DNA from: Candidatus Cloacimonetes bacterium HGW-Cloacimonetes-1
Lineage (GTDB): Bacteria > Cloacimonadota > Cloacimonadia > Cloacimonadales > Cloacimonadaceae
Assembly (NCBI GenBank): GCA_002841975.1
Contig: PHBQ01000023.1
Span: forward strand, 1 to 34,443
Direction of reading: 5' to 3'
DNA: 34,443 nt
The notes under the pieces were generated by a model. That model saw only the letters and a list, made by a program, of their open reading frames with translations. It did no database searches and had not been told where the DNA came from. Positions 14,491-24,543 of this stretch are shown one piece after another (within the stretch, counting starts at the first letter, position 1; each line of letters begins with the position of its first letter). The position numbers and the translations under genes are program-made.

Positions 14491-16017
14491 ATGGCGAAAA
14501 ATAAGAAAACAGCAATAGAGCCTACCCGGGAAGATAATTATTCCGAATGGTATCAACAAGTTATCAAAGCAGCAGATTTGGCGGAGAATAGCGATGTACG
14601 CGGATGTATGGTCATCAAACCTTGGGGTTATGCAATATGGGAAAACATTCAGCGGATTCTGGATACGATGTTTCGTGAAACAGGGCACAAGAATGCCTAT
14701 TTCCCCATCTTCATACCAAAAAGTTATTTTGAAAAGGAAGCCGAGCACGTCGAAGGTTTTGCCAAAGAGTGTGCGATTGTTACCCACAGCAGGTTAGAAA
14801 ATGACGGACATGGCGGTTTGAAGGTCGCCGGTGAGCTGACGGAGCCTTATATCGTGCGTCCCACCAGTGAAACCATCATAGGTGCATCCTTTGCCAAATG
14901 GGTAAACTCATATCGTGATTTACCGCTTTTAATCAATCAATGGGCAAATATAGTGCGCTGGGAAATGCGTACCCGTCTCTTCCTGCGGACAGCTGAATTC
15001 CTCTGGCAGGAAGGTCATACCGTTCACGAGTCCTATGACGATGCTATGGTGGAAACCAGAAAGATGTTGGATGTATATTCCGATTTTGCAGAACGCTATC
15101 TGGCATTGCCAGTAATCAAAGGCGAGAAAACCGATAGCGAGAGATTCCCCGGTGCAGTCAGCACCTATTGCATCGAATCTATGATGCAAGACAAGAAGGC
15201 TCTGCAATCGGGAACATCACACTTTTTGGGACAGAACTTTGCCAAGTCCTCCGGTATTAAATTCCAAAACAGAGCCGGTGAAATAGAGCATGCCTGGACT
15301 ACGTCCTGGGGTGTGTCCACAAGGCTTATTGGGGCGCTTATAATGGCTCATAGTGATGATAACGGGCTTGTACTGCCTCCCAAGGTTGCGCCCGCTCACG
15401 TCGCCCTAATCCCCATTTATCGCAATGATGAAGAGAAAGCAGCAGTTCTGGAATTTGCTCATAAAATCGAATTGCAGCTCAAGGGCTTGTATCTCGACGA
15501 AATCAAGATTTATAGTGAATTTGACGATAGAGATCTGACCTCCAGTGAAAGAAACTGGTATTGGATCAAGAAAGGGATTCCATTACGCATCGAGATCGGT
15601 CCCCGAGACGTCTCCGGGAATTCTGTAATGGTGGCTCGCAGAGATAAAGATGGCAGGGACAAAGAGAGTATTGCAATAGAGGATTTGACGAACTATGTGG
15701 TTCAGACTCTTGCAAATATGCAGGATAACATCCTGAACAGTGCTTTGGAGTTCCGTAGCCAAAATACTATCAAAATAGATGATACAAAGCAGTTCTACGA
15801 TTTCTACACTCCTCGAAATGTGGCACAACCGGAGATTCATGGCGGTTTTGCAGTTTCCCATTGGTGTGGAGAATCTGCATGTGAAGAACAGATCAAAACC
15901 GATCTGAAGGTCACGATTCGCTGCATCCCCTTTGGAGATGAGTACATCGAAGAGGGTGAGTGTATCAAATGCGGAAAAGTATCACATAAGCGAGTGATTT
16001 TTGCCAAGTCCTATTGA
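14491..16017 (+). CDS. proS: Prolyl-tRNA synthetase, archaeal/eukaryotic-type (ProS type 3)
   Basis: The enzyme attaches proline to tRNA-Pro in the cytoplasm. The 508-residue product is a class II synthetase of the short form without the bacterial INS editing insertion. It starts with EDNYSEWYQQVIKAADLAE and has the motif 2 region EPYIVRPTSETIIG / WEMRTRLFLRTAEFLWQEGHTVH. It continues with HFLGQNFAK and SWGVSTRLIGALIMAHSDDNGLVLPP. The anticodon-binding domain (HVALIPIYR...) follows. The C-terminal zinc-type domain has CGESACEE and CIKCGK and ends in Tyr, as in this subfamily. The ATG at 14491 is preceded by GGAG at 6 nt; an in-frame ATG at 14479 would contain that ribosome site and is less likely. 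The cinA gene begins 4 nt after the stop. Confidence 0.96.
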   Translation: MAKNKKTAIEPTREDNYSEWYQQVIKAADLAENSDVRGCMVIKPWGYAIWENIQRILDTMFRETGHKNAYFPIFIPKSYFEKEAEHVEGFAKECAIVTHSRLENDGHGGLKVAGELTEPYIVRPTSETIIGASFAKWVNSYRDLPLLINQWANIVRWEMRTRLFLRTAEFLWQEGHTVHESYDDAMVETRKMLDVYSDFAERYLALPVIKGEKTDSERFPGAVSTYCIESMMQDKKALQSGTSHFLGQNFAKSSGIKFQNRAGEIEHAWTTSWGVSTRLIGALIMAHSDDNGLVLPPKVAPAHVALIPIYRNDEEKAAVLEFAHKIELQLKGLYLDEIKIYSEFDDRDLTSSERNWYWIKKGIPLRIEIGPRDVSGNSVMVARRDKDGRDKESIAIEDLTNYVVQTLANMQDNILNSALEFRSQNTIKIDDTKQFYDFYTPRNVAQPEIHGGFAVSHWCGESACEEQIKTDLKVTIRCIPFGDEYIEEGECIKCGKVSHKRVIFAKSY

Positions 16018-16021
16018 GCCA

Positions 16022-17245
16022 ATGAGCCCCATTCGAACTGCTGTTATATCGATTGGAAATGAATTATTGCTGGGGAAGACAGTTAATACAAACCTGTCTT
16101 TCCTTGCGACCGAATTAGCTTTAATCGGGCTCCCTGTGAGCTATGCCATTACAATCCAGGACGAGCAGGATATCATTGCAAGCTCTGTAACGGAACTATG
16201 TAGAGACTATGATATAGTCATTACTACAGGGGGATTGGGGCCTACGGCAGATGATATCACCAAACGGACTATTGCAGATTGTTTCGGAAAAGCTCTTCAC
16301 TTTGATGAGGAGATCTGGGCAAAAGTGCAAACAATGTTTCAAAGCAGGGGCTTAGAGACGCCGGCGATCAATCGCAATCAAGCATTGGTTCCCGATGATT
16401 TTGTGGTTTTGGAAAATGCTCGGGGTACCGCCCCGGGTTTGTATTATCGTCAGGGATCTCATTCACTGTTCGTGCTTCCCGGTGTCCCGGTCGAAATGAA
16501 ATACATCTTCCAACATAGTATCAGGGGCATACTGTTTGAGGATTATCCTGCGACGCCTATATACCAAAAGACTTTACATACTTCCGGAATATCGGAATCT
16601 GCCCTTGCTGAAAAATTGGCGGATTTGGTGATACCCAATGAAGCGTCTATGGCATGGTTACCGCAGACCGGAAGAGTAGATTTGCGGTTTTATGGGGCGA
16701 GTAAACCCGTGATTGATGGCATTGCAGCAGAAGTTCAGCATCTAATTCCGGAACACATCTGGGGTAATGATGACGAGACACCGTTCACAGCTTTGCAAGA
16801 ATTATTGATAGACAAAGGACTGACCCTTTCGGTTGCTGAATCTTGCACTGGTGGTAACGTCCAAAAGTTGATGACAGAATTGCCCGGCTCTTCTAAATAC
16901 CTGTTGGGTGGAGCAGTAACGTATAGTAATGAACTGAAAACGCGTATTTTGGGAGTATCTCCGAAGTTACTGGCAGAGTATGGAGCAGTCAGCACTCAAT
17001 GTGCAGAAGCGATGGCTGTTGGGATAAAAAACTTGACTAATTCGGACCTCTCAATTTCGATCACTGGCATAGCCGGACCGACTGGTGGAGACGATAGCAA
17101 GCCGGTGGGTACAGTTTGTTTTGGATATTCAGATCATGATACTCTTCTATCTGTGACTCAGTATTTTAACGGAGATCGGGAGACTATTCGCCTCAAGGCA
17201 TCAGAGTATATTGTTTTGTATCTTTTGAAAAAAATTAGAGGATAG
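16022..17245 (+). CDS. cinA: CinA-like protein (NMN deamidase / ADP-ribose pyrophosphatase family)
   Basis: CinA proteins carry an N-terminal MoCF-like domain with ADP-ribose pyrophosphatase activity in characterised homologs, and a C-terminal nicotinamide-mononucleotide deamidase domain; the pathway is pyridine nucleotide salvage. The product has 407 residues, the usual two-domain length. Visible N-terminal motifs are ISIGNELLLGKTVNTN, VITTGGLGPTADDIT and FVLPGVPVEMK. Visible C-terminal motifs are LSVAESCTGG (catalytic-Ser region), YSNELKTRILGV and ISITGIAGPTGG. The ATG at 16022 follows the proS stop by 4 nt and has no clear ribosome site, so initiation may rely on coupling. An in-frame TTG at 16001 would overlap proS and is less likely. 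Confidence 0.93.
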   Translation: MSPIRTAVISIGNELLLGKTVNTNLSFLATELALIGLPVSYAITIQDEQDIIASSVTELCRDYDIVITTGGLGPTADDITKRTIADCFGKALHFDEEIWAKVQTMFQSRGLETPAINRNQALVPDDFVVLENARGTAPGLYYRQGSHSLFVLPGVPVEMKYIFQHSIRGILFEDYPATPIYQKTLHTSGISESALAEKLADLVIPNEASMAWLPQTGRVDLRFYGASKPVIDGIAAEVQHLIPEHIWGNDDETPFTALQELLIDKGLTLSVAESCTGGNVQKLMTELPGSSKYLLGGAVTYSNELKTRILGVSPKLLAEYGAVSTQCAEAMAVGIKNLTNSDLSISITGIAGPTGGDDSKPVGTVCFGYSDHDTLLSVTQYFNGDRETIRLKASEYIVLYLLKKIRG

Positions 17246-17249
17246 GAAT

Positions 17250-18506
17250 TTGAATATTCTGGTCATTGGTTCAGGTGGAAGAGAGCATGCACTAGCGGAG
17301 GCATTTGTCCGTAGTCCCCAAGTCACCAGGGTCGTAGTGTCACCGGGTAATGCCGGGATAGCACTCAAGTATCCTACAGTCGAGTTAGCTAGCCATCAGA
17401 GTATCCTGGATTATTGTCATGAGAGCTTGATCGATATGGTATTTATCGGGCCTGAAACAGCTATAGCAGATGGTTTAAGCGATTATCTGCGTGCGGGGGG
17501 CATCAAAGTGATAGCGCCTTCACAAAAAGCAGGTCGTATTGAAACGAGCAAAATATTTGCCAAAGAACTGATGCAACGATACCAAATCCCCACCGCAAAA
17601 CATGTAAGTGTTTCAGACTATGAGTCAGCGTTGGAACGACTGGATATGTTTACCTTACCGGTAGTGATCAAGGCAGATGGCTTAGCTGCGGGGAAGGGAG
17701 TTGTAATCTGCTTTACCAAGGCTGATGCAATAAAAGAACTGTCCGCTCTCTTGGTGGACAAAAGCCTGGGAGAAGCCGGTAGCAGAGTAATCATTGAAGA
17801 GTATCTGGAAGGCTGGGAAGTATCTCTCTTTGCTATTACAGATGGCGATAGTTTCTGTACAACCATCTTCGCTCAGGATCACAAGCAGCTTTACAATGAC
17901 GATAAAGGCCCCAACACAGGTGGGATGGGCGCGTATGCACCGGTCCCGGCTGCCGAAGAATATAGAAAGGAAATCGAGGACTCGATTATAGCCCCAATAC
18001 TGGCAGCTTTGAAAATGGAAGATTCCTTGTACCAAGGAATACTATTTTGTGGTATTATGATCACCCCTCAGGGTCCCAAAGTGATAGAGTTTAATTGTCG
18101 TTTGGGCGATCCGGAAACCCAGGCTATCCTGCCTTTACTGGAAACTGATCTTGTCCAGATTTGTGATGCCATTGAGCAGCACAAGGTAAGTGCTTTGCAA
18201 GTCGCATGGAAAACGGATACTTCCGTATGTGTTGTTCTGACATCAGAGGGATATCCCCGGAAGCCCAATACAGGTCATCCCATATTTATTCCATCCATAA
18301 CATCTGCGACAGTGTATTATGCAGGTGTTTGTGATATAAATGGTATCCTTTGTAACTGTGGTGGAAGGGTGCTGAATGTTGTCGGGATAGCCGACGACAT
18401 AGATACTGCAAGAGCTATGGCCTATAACGAGATTAAAGGTATCGAGTTTTATGGTAAGTACTACCGTAATGACATCGGTCTTAGAATTAACAAGTTTAAA
18501 CAATGA
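17250..18506 (+). CDS. purD: Phosphoribosylamine-glycine ligase (GAR synthetase)
   Basis: PurD ligates glycine to 5-phosphoribosylamine with ATP, the second step of de novo purine synthesis. The 418-residue ATP-grasp protein shows the family signatures in order: ILVIGSGGREHALA at the N-terminus, VIKADGLAAGKGVVIC (about residue 140), GPNTGGMGAYAPVP (about 223), and IEFNCRLGDPETQ (about 280). The start is a TTG at 17250 with GAGGATAGG upstream, supported by the N-terminal GxGGREHAL motif lying directly after it. It starts 4 nt after the cinA stop. The PorU-like gene begins 7 nt after its own stop, so purine synthesis and secretion genes may share a transcript. Confidence 0.97.
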   Translation: MNILVIGSGGREHALAEAFVRSPQVTRVVVSPGNAGIALKYPTVELASHQSILDYCHESLIDMVFIGPETAIADGLSDYLRAGGIKVIAPSQKAGRIETSKIFAKELMQRYQIPTAKHVSVSDYESALERLDMFTLPVVIKADGLAAGKGVVICFTKADAIKELSALLVDKSLGEAGSRVIIEEYLEGWEVSLFAITDGDSFCTTIFAQDHKQLYNDDKGPNTGGMGAYAPVPAAEEYRKEIEDSIIAPILAALKMEDSLYQGILFCGIMITPQGPKVIEFNCRLGDPETQAILPLLETDLVQICDAIEQHKVSALQVAWKTDTSVCVVLTSEGYPRKPNTGHPIFIPSITSATVYYAGVCDINGILCNCGGRVLNVVGIADDIDTARAMAYNEIKGIEFYGKYYRNDIGLRINKFKQ

Positions 18507-18513
18507 GGATGGT

Positions 18514-21500
18514 ATGAAGAGATTTTGTGTGCTCCTATTACTGCTATTACCGGTGATTGTGTTTGCCGGGAATGTTACTTTAGTAAGTGAAACGCCCAAT
18601 GAATTAGTAGTAGATTTCAAGATGCCGGAATGGAGCCTGGACACTTTGCAAGGTCAGGGTCAAATATGGCAGAGGATAATCTGTGATGAAGGAAGTTACA
18701 CTTCTGAAGAAGGTTATCCGGAGCTAAAAGTGTTTGCGGAAGCGATCGGGATCCCGGTTGATGGAGATATCAGCTACCAAGTGATCAGCAGTAAACAATA
18801 TCTCGTCCAAAATGTGAATCTGAACCCGGTAAAAAAGATGGTTGTACAAGACTGGGAAGTAGATTACATCTATGCTCGGGACAATAAAATCTACTCCAGC
18901 AACACACTCTATCCCACATACCTTATCAATAAAGGGGAAAGTGCTTTTATCGGGGATAGGAATTTCATCAGTTTGGAGATTTATCCGTTCCAGTACAAGC
19001 CACGGGAAAGAGTGTTACAGGTCACTTCTGAGCTCAGAATCAGGGTGATAATTCATGGTACAAAGAGCCAAACCAAGGATTGGCAACTGTCTCAGAATAT
19101 CATTGATCGTGGCTCCAATTCCTTTTTGATCAATAACCTGACATCCAAGGAATGGCGCTTGCCAAAAGTAAAAGACAATGCTTATCAAACTCCCAAATCC
19201 AGTTCCAACTTGTATGATGAATTACAGATAGTGGTTGATACAGATGGCATATACAAGATTTCATACGATGATATAAATGATTGCATAAATGCCATTCAGG
19301 ATTCCATGGGGATAGACTTTGGATGGTCGATGTCGAATGTAGATCCTCGTTACCTCGAATTGTCTGATAAAAATGGTCCAGTTGCAATAAATTTTATCGG
19401 AGAAAGCGATGGACACTTTGATACTCAAGATCGGATCGAATTTTATGGTGTGAGGAATCCGGGCGTTACCAGCTATTATGGGTCATACACTTCAGAAAAT
19501 GTATATACATTGAAGTTAAACAGCACTTTAGGTGCCAGAATGGCCGTCGAAAATGGCGGATTGATTATCTCGGATAATACCAAATACATCGTTCCCGATG
19601 CTTATCAGGAGACTGTGCGTTTGGAACAACAACTGGTAACAGATAAATTGGGACATTCGTGGACCTCATCTAATCCGCTGTTTTTTAGAGAAGATCAGTG
19701 GTTTTGGAAAAAAATATCAGCACCCAATTTGGAGATCGTACCCTTCAATTTACAATATCCGATCGACTCCACGATTAGGACTTTTAACCTCAAAATGTCT
19801 CTGTATGGTTTGACTTATAATGATACCCTGACAGCCGGGTTATATGACCATTCCGCAACGGTTCGCCTGAACCAGGCGATGATCAATACCCATAAGTGGG
19901 TTGGGCAAACAGAGCGGATATTCAATAATCCCAGCCCGATTCCAAATTCGTTTCTCCGGCATGGAACAAATAATCTGTACATTAGCTTGAGTGGCGAGAC
20001 AACTATGGCAGATAGAGAGCAAATCCTGTTCGATTATGCAGAACTGAACTATTGGAGACAGTATAAGACAGACACTGACTACATCAAGTTTTCAAGACCG
20101 CTGAACAGACCTTACTTCCTATATCAATTTAGTTTACAAGGCTTTAGTAGCGGCGATGTGTCAGTTTATAAAATTGGATCGAGTGTATTCAATAACATGC
20201 AAGTAGAGGCATTTAATCTTGATGGTGTTGCGCCCTGGACTGTCACCTTTCAGGATAGTATAGCTTCAAACAGCGTTTGGTATGTGGCTGTGACAGAGGC
20301 ACAAAAATTGAAAGCCAAGAGCATCAGAGTGAATTTTAACTCCGATCTGAAAAACCCCAATAACTACGGTGATGTTTTGTTGATCACCCGTAGAGATTTT
20401 ATTGACTGTGAAGGTACGCTCATTCTCAAACAGCAGTGGGAAGCTCAAGGTCGAGTAGTAAATATTGTAGATGTTCAAGATATCTATGATGAATTTAACT
20501 ATGGAATTCGTGAGGCAAAACCTATCAAAGACTTCATCCAGTACGCCTACAATAACTGGGGCTCTCCCCATATCACTCATGTATTATTAGTGGGAGAGGG
20601 GACAGACGATGAACGTGACTTTACAAACAACAAGATTTATAACGTGATCCCTGTTAAAAAGGTATGGACCTTTAAACATGGCGCCACTGCCAGTGATTCA
20701 TGGTATTCATGCATAGTAGGAAAAGACGTTGTTCCTGATATAGCTATTGCCAGAATCAATGTCTGGAAGCCAGAACAGATATTGGACTATGCCAATAAAG
20801 TAGTATCATATAATAGCAATCACTTGACATCAAGTCTTTGGAACAGCCATATCACCTACACCTCTGGAGGAAAGATTACAGACCCCGAGGATACATTCTC
20901 TCAGCAATCAGAACGAATACGGAGAAAATCCATACCGGACTATTATAGAGTATCGCGCGTATACACGTCTACGCAAACTGTAAGTACGGACTATTTCGGT
21001 GGAACCTTTGCCCTTAAGGATGCTATCAACACTGGAACCAAATATGTGCAGTTTATGGGTCACGGTGGCGGTAGAATATGGGCAGATTACAATTTGTTCA
21101 ATTTTAATGATGTTGCTACCCTCAACAATCAAGCATTTCCTGTTTTCGTAAGTTTAGCGTGCTATGCATCTGCTTTTGATACACCGGGGATATCGTCCAT
21201 CAGTGAAGCACTGGTGATGCAGCCAAACAAAGGCGCAATCGGTGCTATTGGTTTTACCGGATTAGGCTATTTGAATGAAGATGAGGATTATGGCCTTGCC
21301 ATGAACGAGGCATTGTTTAAAAACAATCTGGGTTCAGTGGGTGAAGCATTTATATATGCAACGGCCAGGTTTTATACAGTTTCTTCATCTACTTCTGCCA
21401 GATATGCGCTGACGCAAGCGGGTTCTTATTTGGGTGATCCGCTGATCCGATTTAACGAGCCTCTCCCGGGAGTGAAAGTCACCTTGAACAAGTACATATT

Positions 21501-23517
21501 CCAACCCGGTGACACGCTGAAGGTCACAGCGCAATTCCCCGCAGGAGTAAACGCCGCTAAATTGTTCATCATGAAGACGAATGAAAAAATCGTGAATGTA
21601 CCATACGATTTGCCAGTGCTACAGAATACTTATCAAGCGAGCTATGTGATCCCGATATCGCAAGGCACAAACTACCTAAGAACTGTTTATGTTGGAGGAT
21701 ATTCGTCCGACAATGAGTATATCGGTAAAACCCAGATTTCGGTTGGCAGATCTAATGTCATGCATGCCCTCCTAACGCCGGAAACACCTGCATGGAGTGA
21801 TTCCGTATCCTTTGCAGCAAGAATATTTGCACAAAGTGGAGTAACTTCCGTGAAATGCATAGCCCAGACGGGTGTTAACACTTCAGGACCAATATTGGAA
21901 ACCATCAATATGATACAGTCGGGCGATGATGTAAACCTCTATCGTTCCGAAAGAAAACTATCACGCCAGATTACTGGAAAGGAGATCTTGTATAAGTATG
22001 TCCTGGACGAAAGCGGAACCTTGTATGAATCTCCACAGTATAGTTATGTAGTCGCAGGGCCGGATTTATTCTTAACAGACATAAAGCTATCTACAACAAG
22101 CCATAACCTTGCATTACAGGTAAAATGCAAAAACATCGGTAATGCTCCATCTACAAATACAGACCTCCGCTTGTACATAACTCCTGAAGGCCAACCAACA
22201 TATCTGTATAAATCTCAACAATTGGCAGGTATTGGAGTAAATGAACAACGCTGGGAAACTATTGAGATAGACACTTTGTTATCTGCAAACGTTAGTTTTG
22301 AAGTAAGAGCAAATTGGTCAAATACGTTCCCGGAATGGCATTTCTTTTATAATACCAACAACTCTATCACTTTGGCTATGCCCTTCAACTATCAATTGGT
22401 GGGGAGTAGTGAAACTGAGTTTAGCAGCATTGATAACAATGTGATATGCAAAGTCCCCGCGAACTTACTTGCGACCAATCAAAATGCGTATTTCTACATA
22501 CATAATCTTGTCACACCTACACCTCTTGATCAGCCGGATATTTCCGCCGTGATGTTGGCCTCCGGTGCAAACACAAAGTCGTACGAAATCCAAACTATGG
22601 ACAGTACATTGACTGATAGCACCGGTGTCTTTGTGAACGGTAAAGCATTAGAATTGACATTTAAGTACCATCCAACAGACGCACAGACTCAACAATACGA
22701 AACCGAAAACTCATACGGCATATTCCGGTGGGATTCTACATATCAGAAATGGATTCTGCAAGGCGGAAACATCTCCACGAGCACGGATAGGGTTGTGTTT
22801 TCCGTTAACCGGACGGGAACCTACTCCTTGTTTAGAAATAAAGATTCGATCAGACCATCGATAGATTTGAATGTCCAGGACCAAGAGTTTACTGTTGGCG
22901 GATATGTGTCTGGGAAGGGAACCCTTTCTTTGATCTTGAGTGACGCTAATGGGATAAACGTAAATGATGGATTTGTTAATATGTTTATCAGTGATGGAGT
23001 TAGCATCAATGAGATAGATAAGAGGGACTTTGTGATGACTCTCAATTCAGCAAATACCAATAGGATTCCCTTGAAGTACCAGCTGGATCTACCAAGGGGT
23101 ACATATACTTTAAAGGTTGATTGTAGTGATGTAAACGGAAAAACTAATTCTCGTGAGTTCCAATTCAATGTGAATGATAAGTTTGACGTGATCAATGTTG
23201 CAAATTACCCCAATCCCGTTGTTGGTAGAGGCCAGGATCCCAAGAACGACGGTAGAACACGATTTACATATGTCCTAACCGACGATGCAGACGAGATTAC
23301 GATTAAGGTCTATACAGTCAGTGGTCGACTGGTGAAGACATTTAAAAACCTTCCTGCCGGTGTAGGATATCATGAGTATCCCAGAACTGTTTACAGTTGG
23401 GACTGTAAGGATGAGCACGGATATTTATTGGCAAATGGAGTTTATTTTTATCGCATCATTGCCAAGAAGGGTAGTAAAACCATTGAAAAAACGCAAAAAA
23501 TGGCAATCTTGAAATAG
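18514..23517 (+). CDS. porU: PorU-like C25 peptidase of a type IX-type secretion system
   Basis: This 1667-residue protein begins with a signal peptide (MKRFCVLLLLLLPVIVFAG). In Bacteroidota, PorU removes the C-terminal sorting signal of type IX cargo and attaches the cargo to the surface. The C25 domain is catalytically intact: VQFMGHGGGRIWADYN carries His850, and FVSLACYASAFD carries Cys883. They are 33 residues apart, the spacing known in RgpB. N-terminal prodomain-like beta repeats (about 20-600) precede it, and CARDB/Ig-like regions (about 1150-1560) follow. A C-terminal sorting-like domain has NYPNPV and LLANGVYFYRIIAKKGSKT. The ATG at 18514 has GAGG upstream; the longer frame from 18451 lies inside purD. 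It is directly followed by a PorV-like gene, as porU-porV are in Bacteroidota. The PorU identity is inferred from domain, length and neighbour. Confidence 0.85.
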   Translation: MKRFCVLLLLLLPVIVFAGNVTLVSETPNELVVDFKMPEWSLDTLQGQGQIWQRIICDEGSYTSEEGYPELKVFAEAIGIPVDGDISYQVISSKQYLVQNVNLNPVKKMVVQDWEVDYIYARDNKIYSSNTLYPTYLINKGESAFIGDRNFISLEIYPFQYKPRERVLQVTSELRIRVIIHGTKSQTKDWQLSQNIIDRGSNSFLINNLTSKEWRLPKVKDNAYQTPKSSSNLYDELQIVVDTDGIYKISYDDINDCINAIQDSMGIDFGWSMSNVDPRYLELSDKNGPVAINFIGESDGHFDTQDRIEFYGVRNPGVTSYYGSYTSENVYTLKLNSTLGARMAVENGGLIISDNTKYIVPDAYQETVRLEQQLVTDKLGHSWTSSNPLFFREDQWFWKKISAPNLEIVPFNLQYPIDSTIRTFNLKMSLYGLTYNDTLTAGLYDHSATVRLNQAMINTHKWVGQTERIFNNPSPIPNSFLRHGTNNLYISLSGETTMADREQILFDYAELNYWRQYKTDTDYIKFSRPLNRPYFLYQFSLQGFSSGDVSVYKIGSSVFNNMQVEAFNLDGVAPWTVTFQDSIASNSVWYVAVTEAQKLKAKSIRVNFNSDLKNPNNYGDVLLITRRDFIDCEGTLILKQQWEAQGRVVNIVDVQDIYDEFNYGIREAKPIKDFIQYAYNNWGSPHITHVLLVGEGTDDERDFTNNKIYNVIPVKKVWTFKHGATASDSWYSCIVGKDVVPDIAIARINVWKPEQILDYANKVVSYNSNHLTSSLWNSHITYTSGGKITDPEDTFSQQSERIRRKSIPDYYRVSRVYTSTQTVSTDYFGGTFALKDAINTGTKYVQFMGHGGGRIWADYNLFNFNDVATLNNQAFPVFVSLACYASAFDTPGISSISEALVMQPNKGAIGAIGFTGLGYLNEDEDYGLAMNEALFKNNLGSVGEAFIYATARFYTVSSSTSARYALTQAGSYLGDPLIRFNEPLPGVKVTLNKYIFQPGDTLKVTAQFPAGVNAAKLFIMKTNEKIVNVPYDLPVLQNTYQASYVIPISQGTNYLRTVYVGGYSSDNEYIGKTQISVGRSNVMHALLTPETPAWSDSVSFAARIFAQSGVTSVKCIAQTGVNTSGPILETINMIQSGDDVNLYRSERKLSRQITGKEILYKYVLDESGTLYESPQYSYVVAGPDLFLTDIKLSTTSHNLALQVKCKNIGNAPSTNTDLRLYITPEGQPTYLYKSQQLAGIGVNEQRWETIEIDTLLSANVSFEVRANWSNTFPEWHFFYNTNNSITLAMPFNYQLVGSSETEFSSIDNNVICKVPANLLATNQNAYFYIHNLVTPTPLDQPDISAVMLASGANTKSYEIQTMDSTLTDSTGVFVNGKALELTFKYHPTDAQTQQYETENSYGIFRWDSTYQKWILQGGNISTSTDRVVFSVNRTGTYSLFRNKDSIRPSIDLNVQDQEFTVGGYVSGKGTLSLILSDANGINVNDGFVNMFISDGVSINEIDKRDFVMTLNSANTNRIPLKYQLDLPRGTYTLKVDCSDVNGKTNSREFQFNVNDKFDVINVANYPNPVVGRGQDPKNDGRTRFTYVLTDDADEITIKVYTVSGRLVKTFKNLPAGVGYHEYPRTVYSWDCKDEHGYLLANGVYFYRIIAKKGSKTIEKTQKMAILK

Positions 23518-23524
23518 AGGGATT

Positions 23525-24535
23525 ATGAAAAAGATCGTATATTGTACGCTGATAATTAGCATCGCAGTTTTCCATTTGTATGCAGGAAGATATGCAGGTG
23601 ATTTTATGATGATAGGTTCAGGAGTACGTGCTTTAGGGATGGGTGGAGCATTTGCAGCAATTGCTGATGACGGTTCCTCTATATATTGGAATTCTGCAGG
23701 AATTGCCCAGATACGACAGTCTGAGCTCACTGCGATGCATGCTTTTCTCTACAACGGTTTAGCTTCTTATGATAATATCAGTTTTTGCCAACCTCTTCCA
23801 AACGAAGTCACAATTGGGTTCAATGTAACGAGACTGACAGTCGATGAAATCCCGTATTTTGACGAACAGTACCTTTTAGGTACAAATGTCGATCAGCGGA
23901 TTAACAATAGCTATTATCAGTTATCCGGAGTACCGGATGGAAACTTTCGAAGCGTTGATGATCTATACCAGTTCGCATTTGCCAAACATATACAATATAT
24001 GGCAAACATGGGATGGCTGTTTTTTGAAGTTCCCTTAGACTTTTATGTTGGCGGTAATGTGAAGTATATTAAAAGACAGATAAAAGACAATTTGGGAGCT
24101 GGAACCGGTATTGATTTTGGATTCAAAGTGAAGACTGATTTGGCTACCATTTTTGATCTGGATTATCTGGGCGATATTTCCCTAGGCATGAACTTCCAGG
24201 ATATCTCCAGTACAGATATTACATGGGATACATCGTCCGAGCATAAGGATGAAGTATTGTTTAATTCCAAAATAGGTGTTGCGGTAGAACAGCCAATCAA
24301 GAGTATTAAATCTATCCTTACATTGGCATATGATGTTGACTATATCTACGGTACATCAAATCATCTTGGAGTAGACCTGAATTATAACGATACAGCAAGC
24401 ATACGCATGGGCTATTATGACAACAATGCCACTTGTGGAGCTTCCATAAAAATCTATGGTATCAATGTGGATTATGCTCTAATTAATAATCCGGTAGGTT
24501 TAACGAATCGTATTGGCATGAGATTGAAATTCTGA
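23525..24535 (+). CDS. porV: PorV/PorQ-family outer-membrane beta-barrel protein
   Basis: This 336-residue protein has a signal peptide (MKKIVYCTLIISIAVFHLYA) and then the PorV/PorQ (UPF0164-like) N-terminal signature. That signature reads GDFMMIGSGVRALGMGGAFAAIADDGSSIYWNSAGIA. The remainder alternates polar and hydrophobic residues as in an FadL-like barrel, and the protein ends in RIGMRLKF with a terminal Phe, typical of outer-membrane barrels. In characterised type IX systems PorV shuttles cargo from the translocon to PorU at the cell surface. Adjacent placement 7 nt after the PorU-like gene supports PorV over PorQ. AGAGGGATT precedes the ATG at 23525. The family call is firm, the PorV subtype moderately so. 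Confidence 0.83.
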   Translation: MKKIVYCTLIISIAVFHLYAGRYAGDFMMIGSGVRALGMGGAFAAIADDGSSIYWNSAGIAQIRQSELTAMHAFLYNGLASYDNISFCQPLPNEVTIGFNVTRLTVDEIPYFDEQYLLGTNVDQRINNSYYQLSGVPDGNFRSVDDLYQFAFAKHIQYMANMGWLFFEVPLDFYVGGNVKYIKRQIKDNLGAGTGIDFGFKVKTDLATIFDLDYLGDISLGMNFQDISSTDITWDTSSEHKDEVLFNSKIGVAVEQPIKSIKSILTLAYDVDYIYGTSNHLGVDLNYNDTASIRMGYYDNNATCGASIKIYGINVDYALINNPVGLTNRIGMRLKF

Positions 24536-24543
24536 GGTATGAG

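Noticed and set aside
18451-18513. Upstream start for the PorU-like gene
   Set aside because: The extra 21 codons lie inside purD and would bury the signal peptide; the ATG at 18514 has a ribosome site and is followed directly by the signal sequence.
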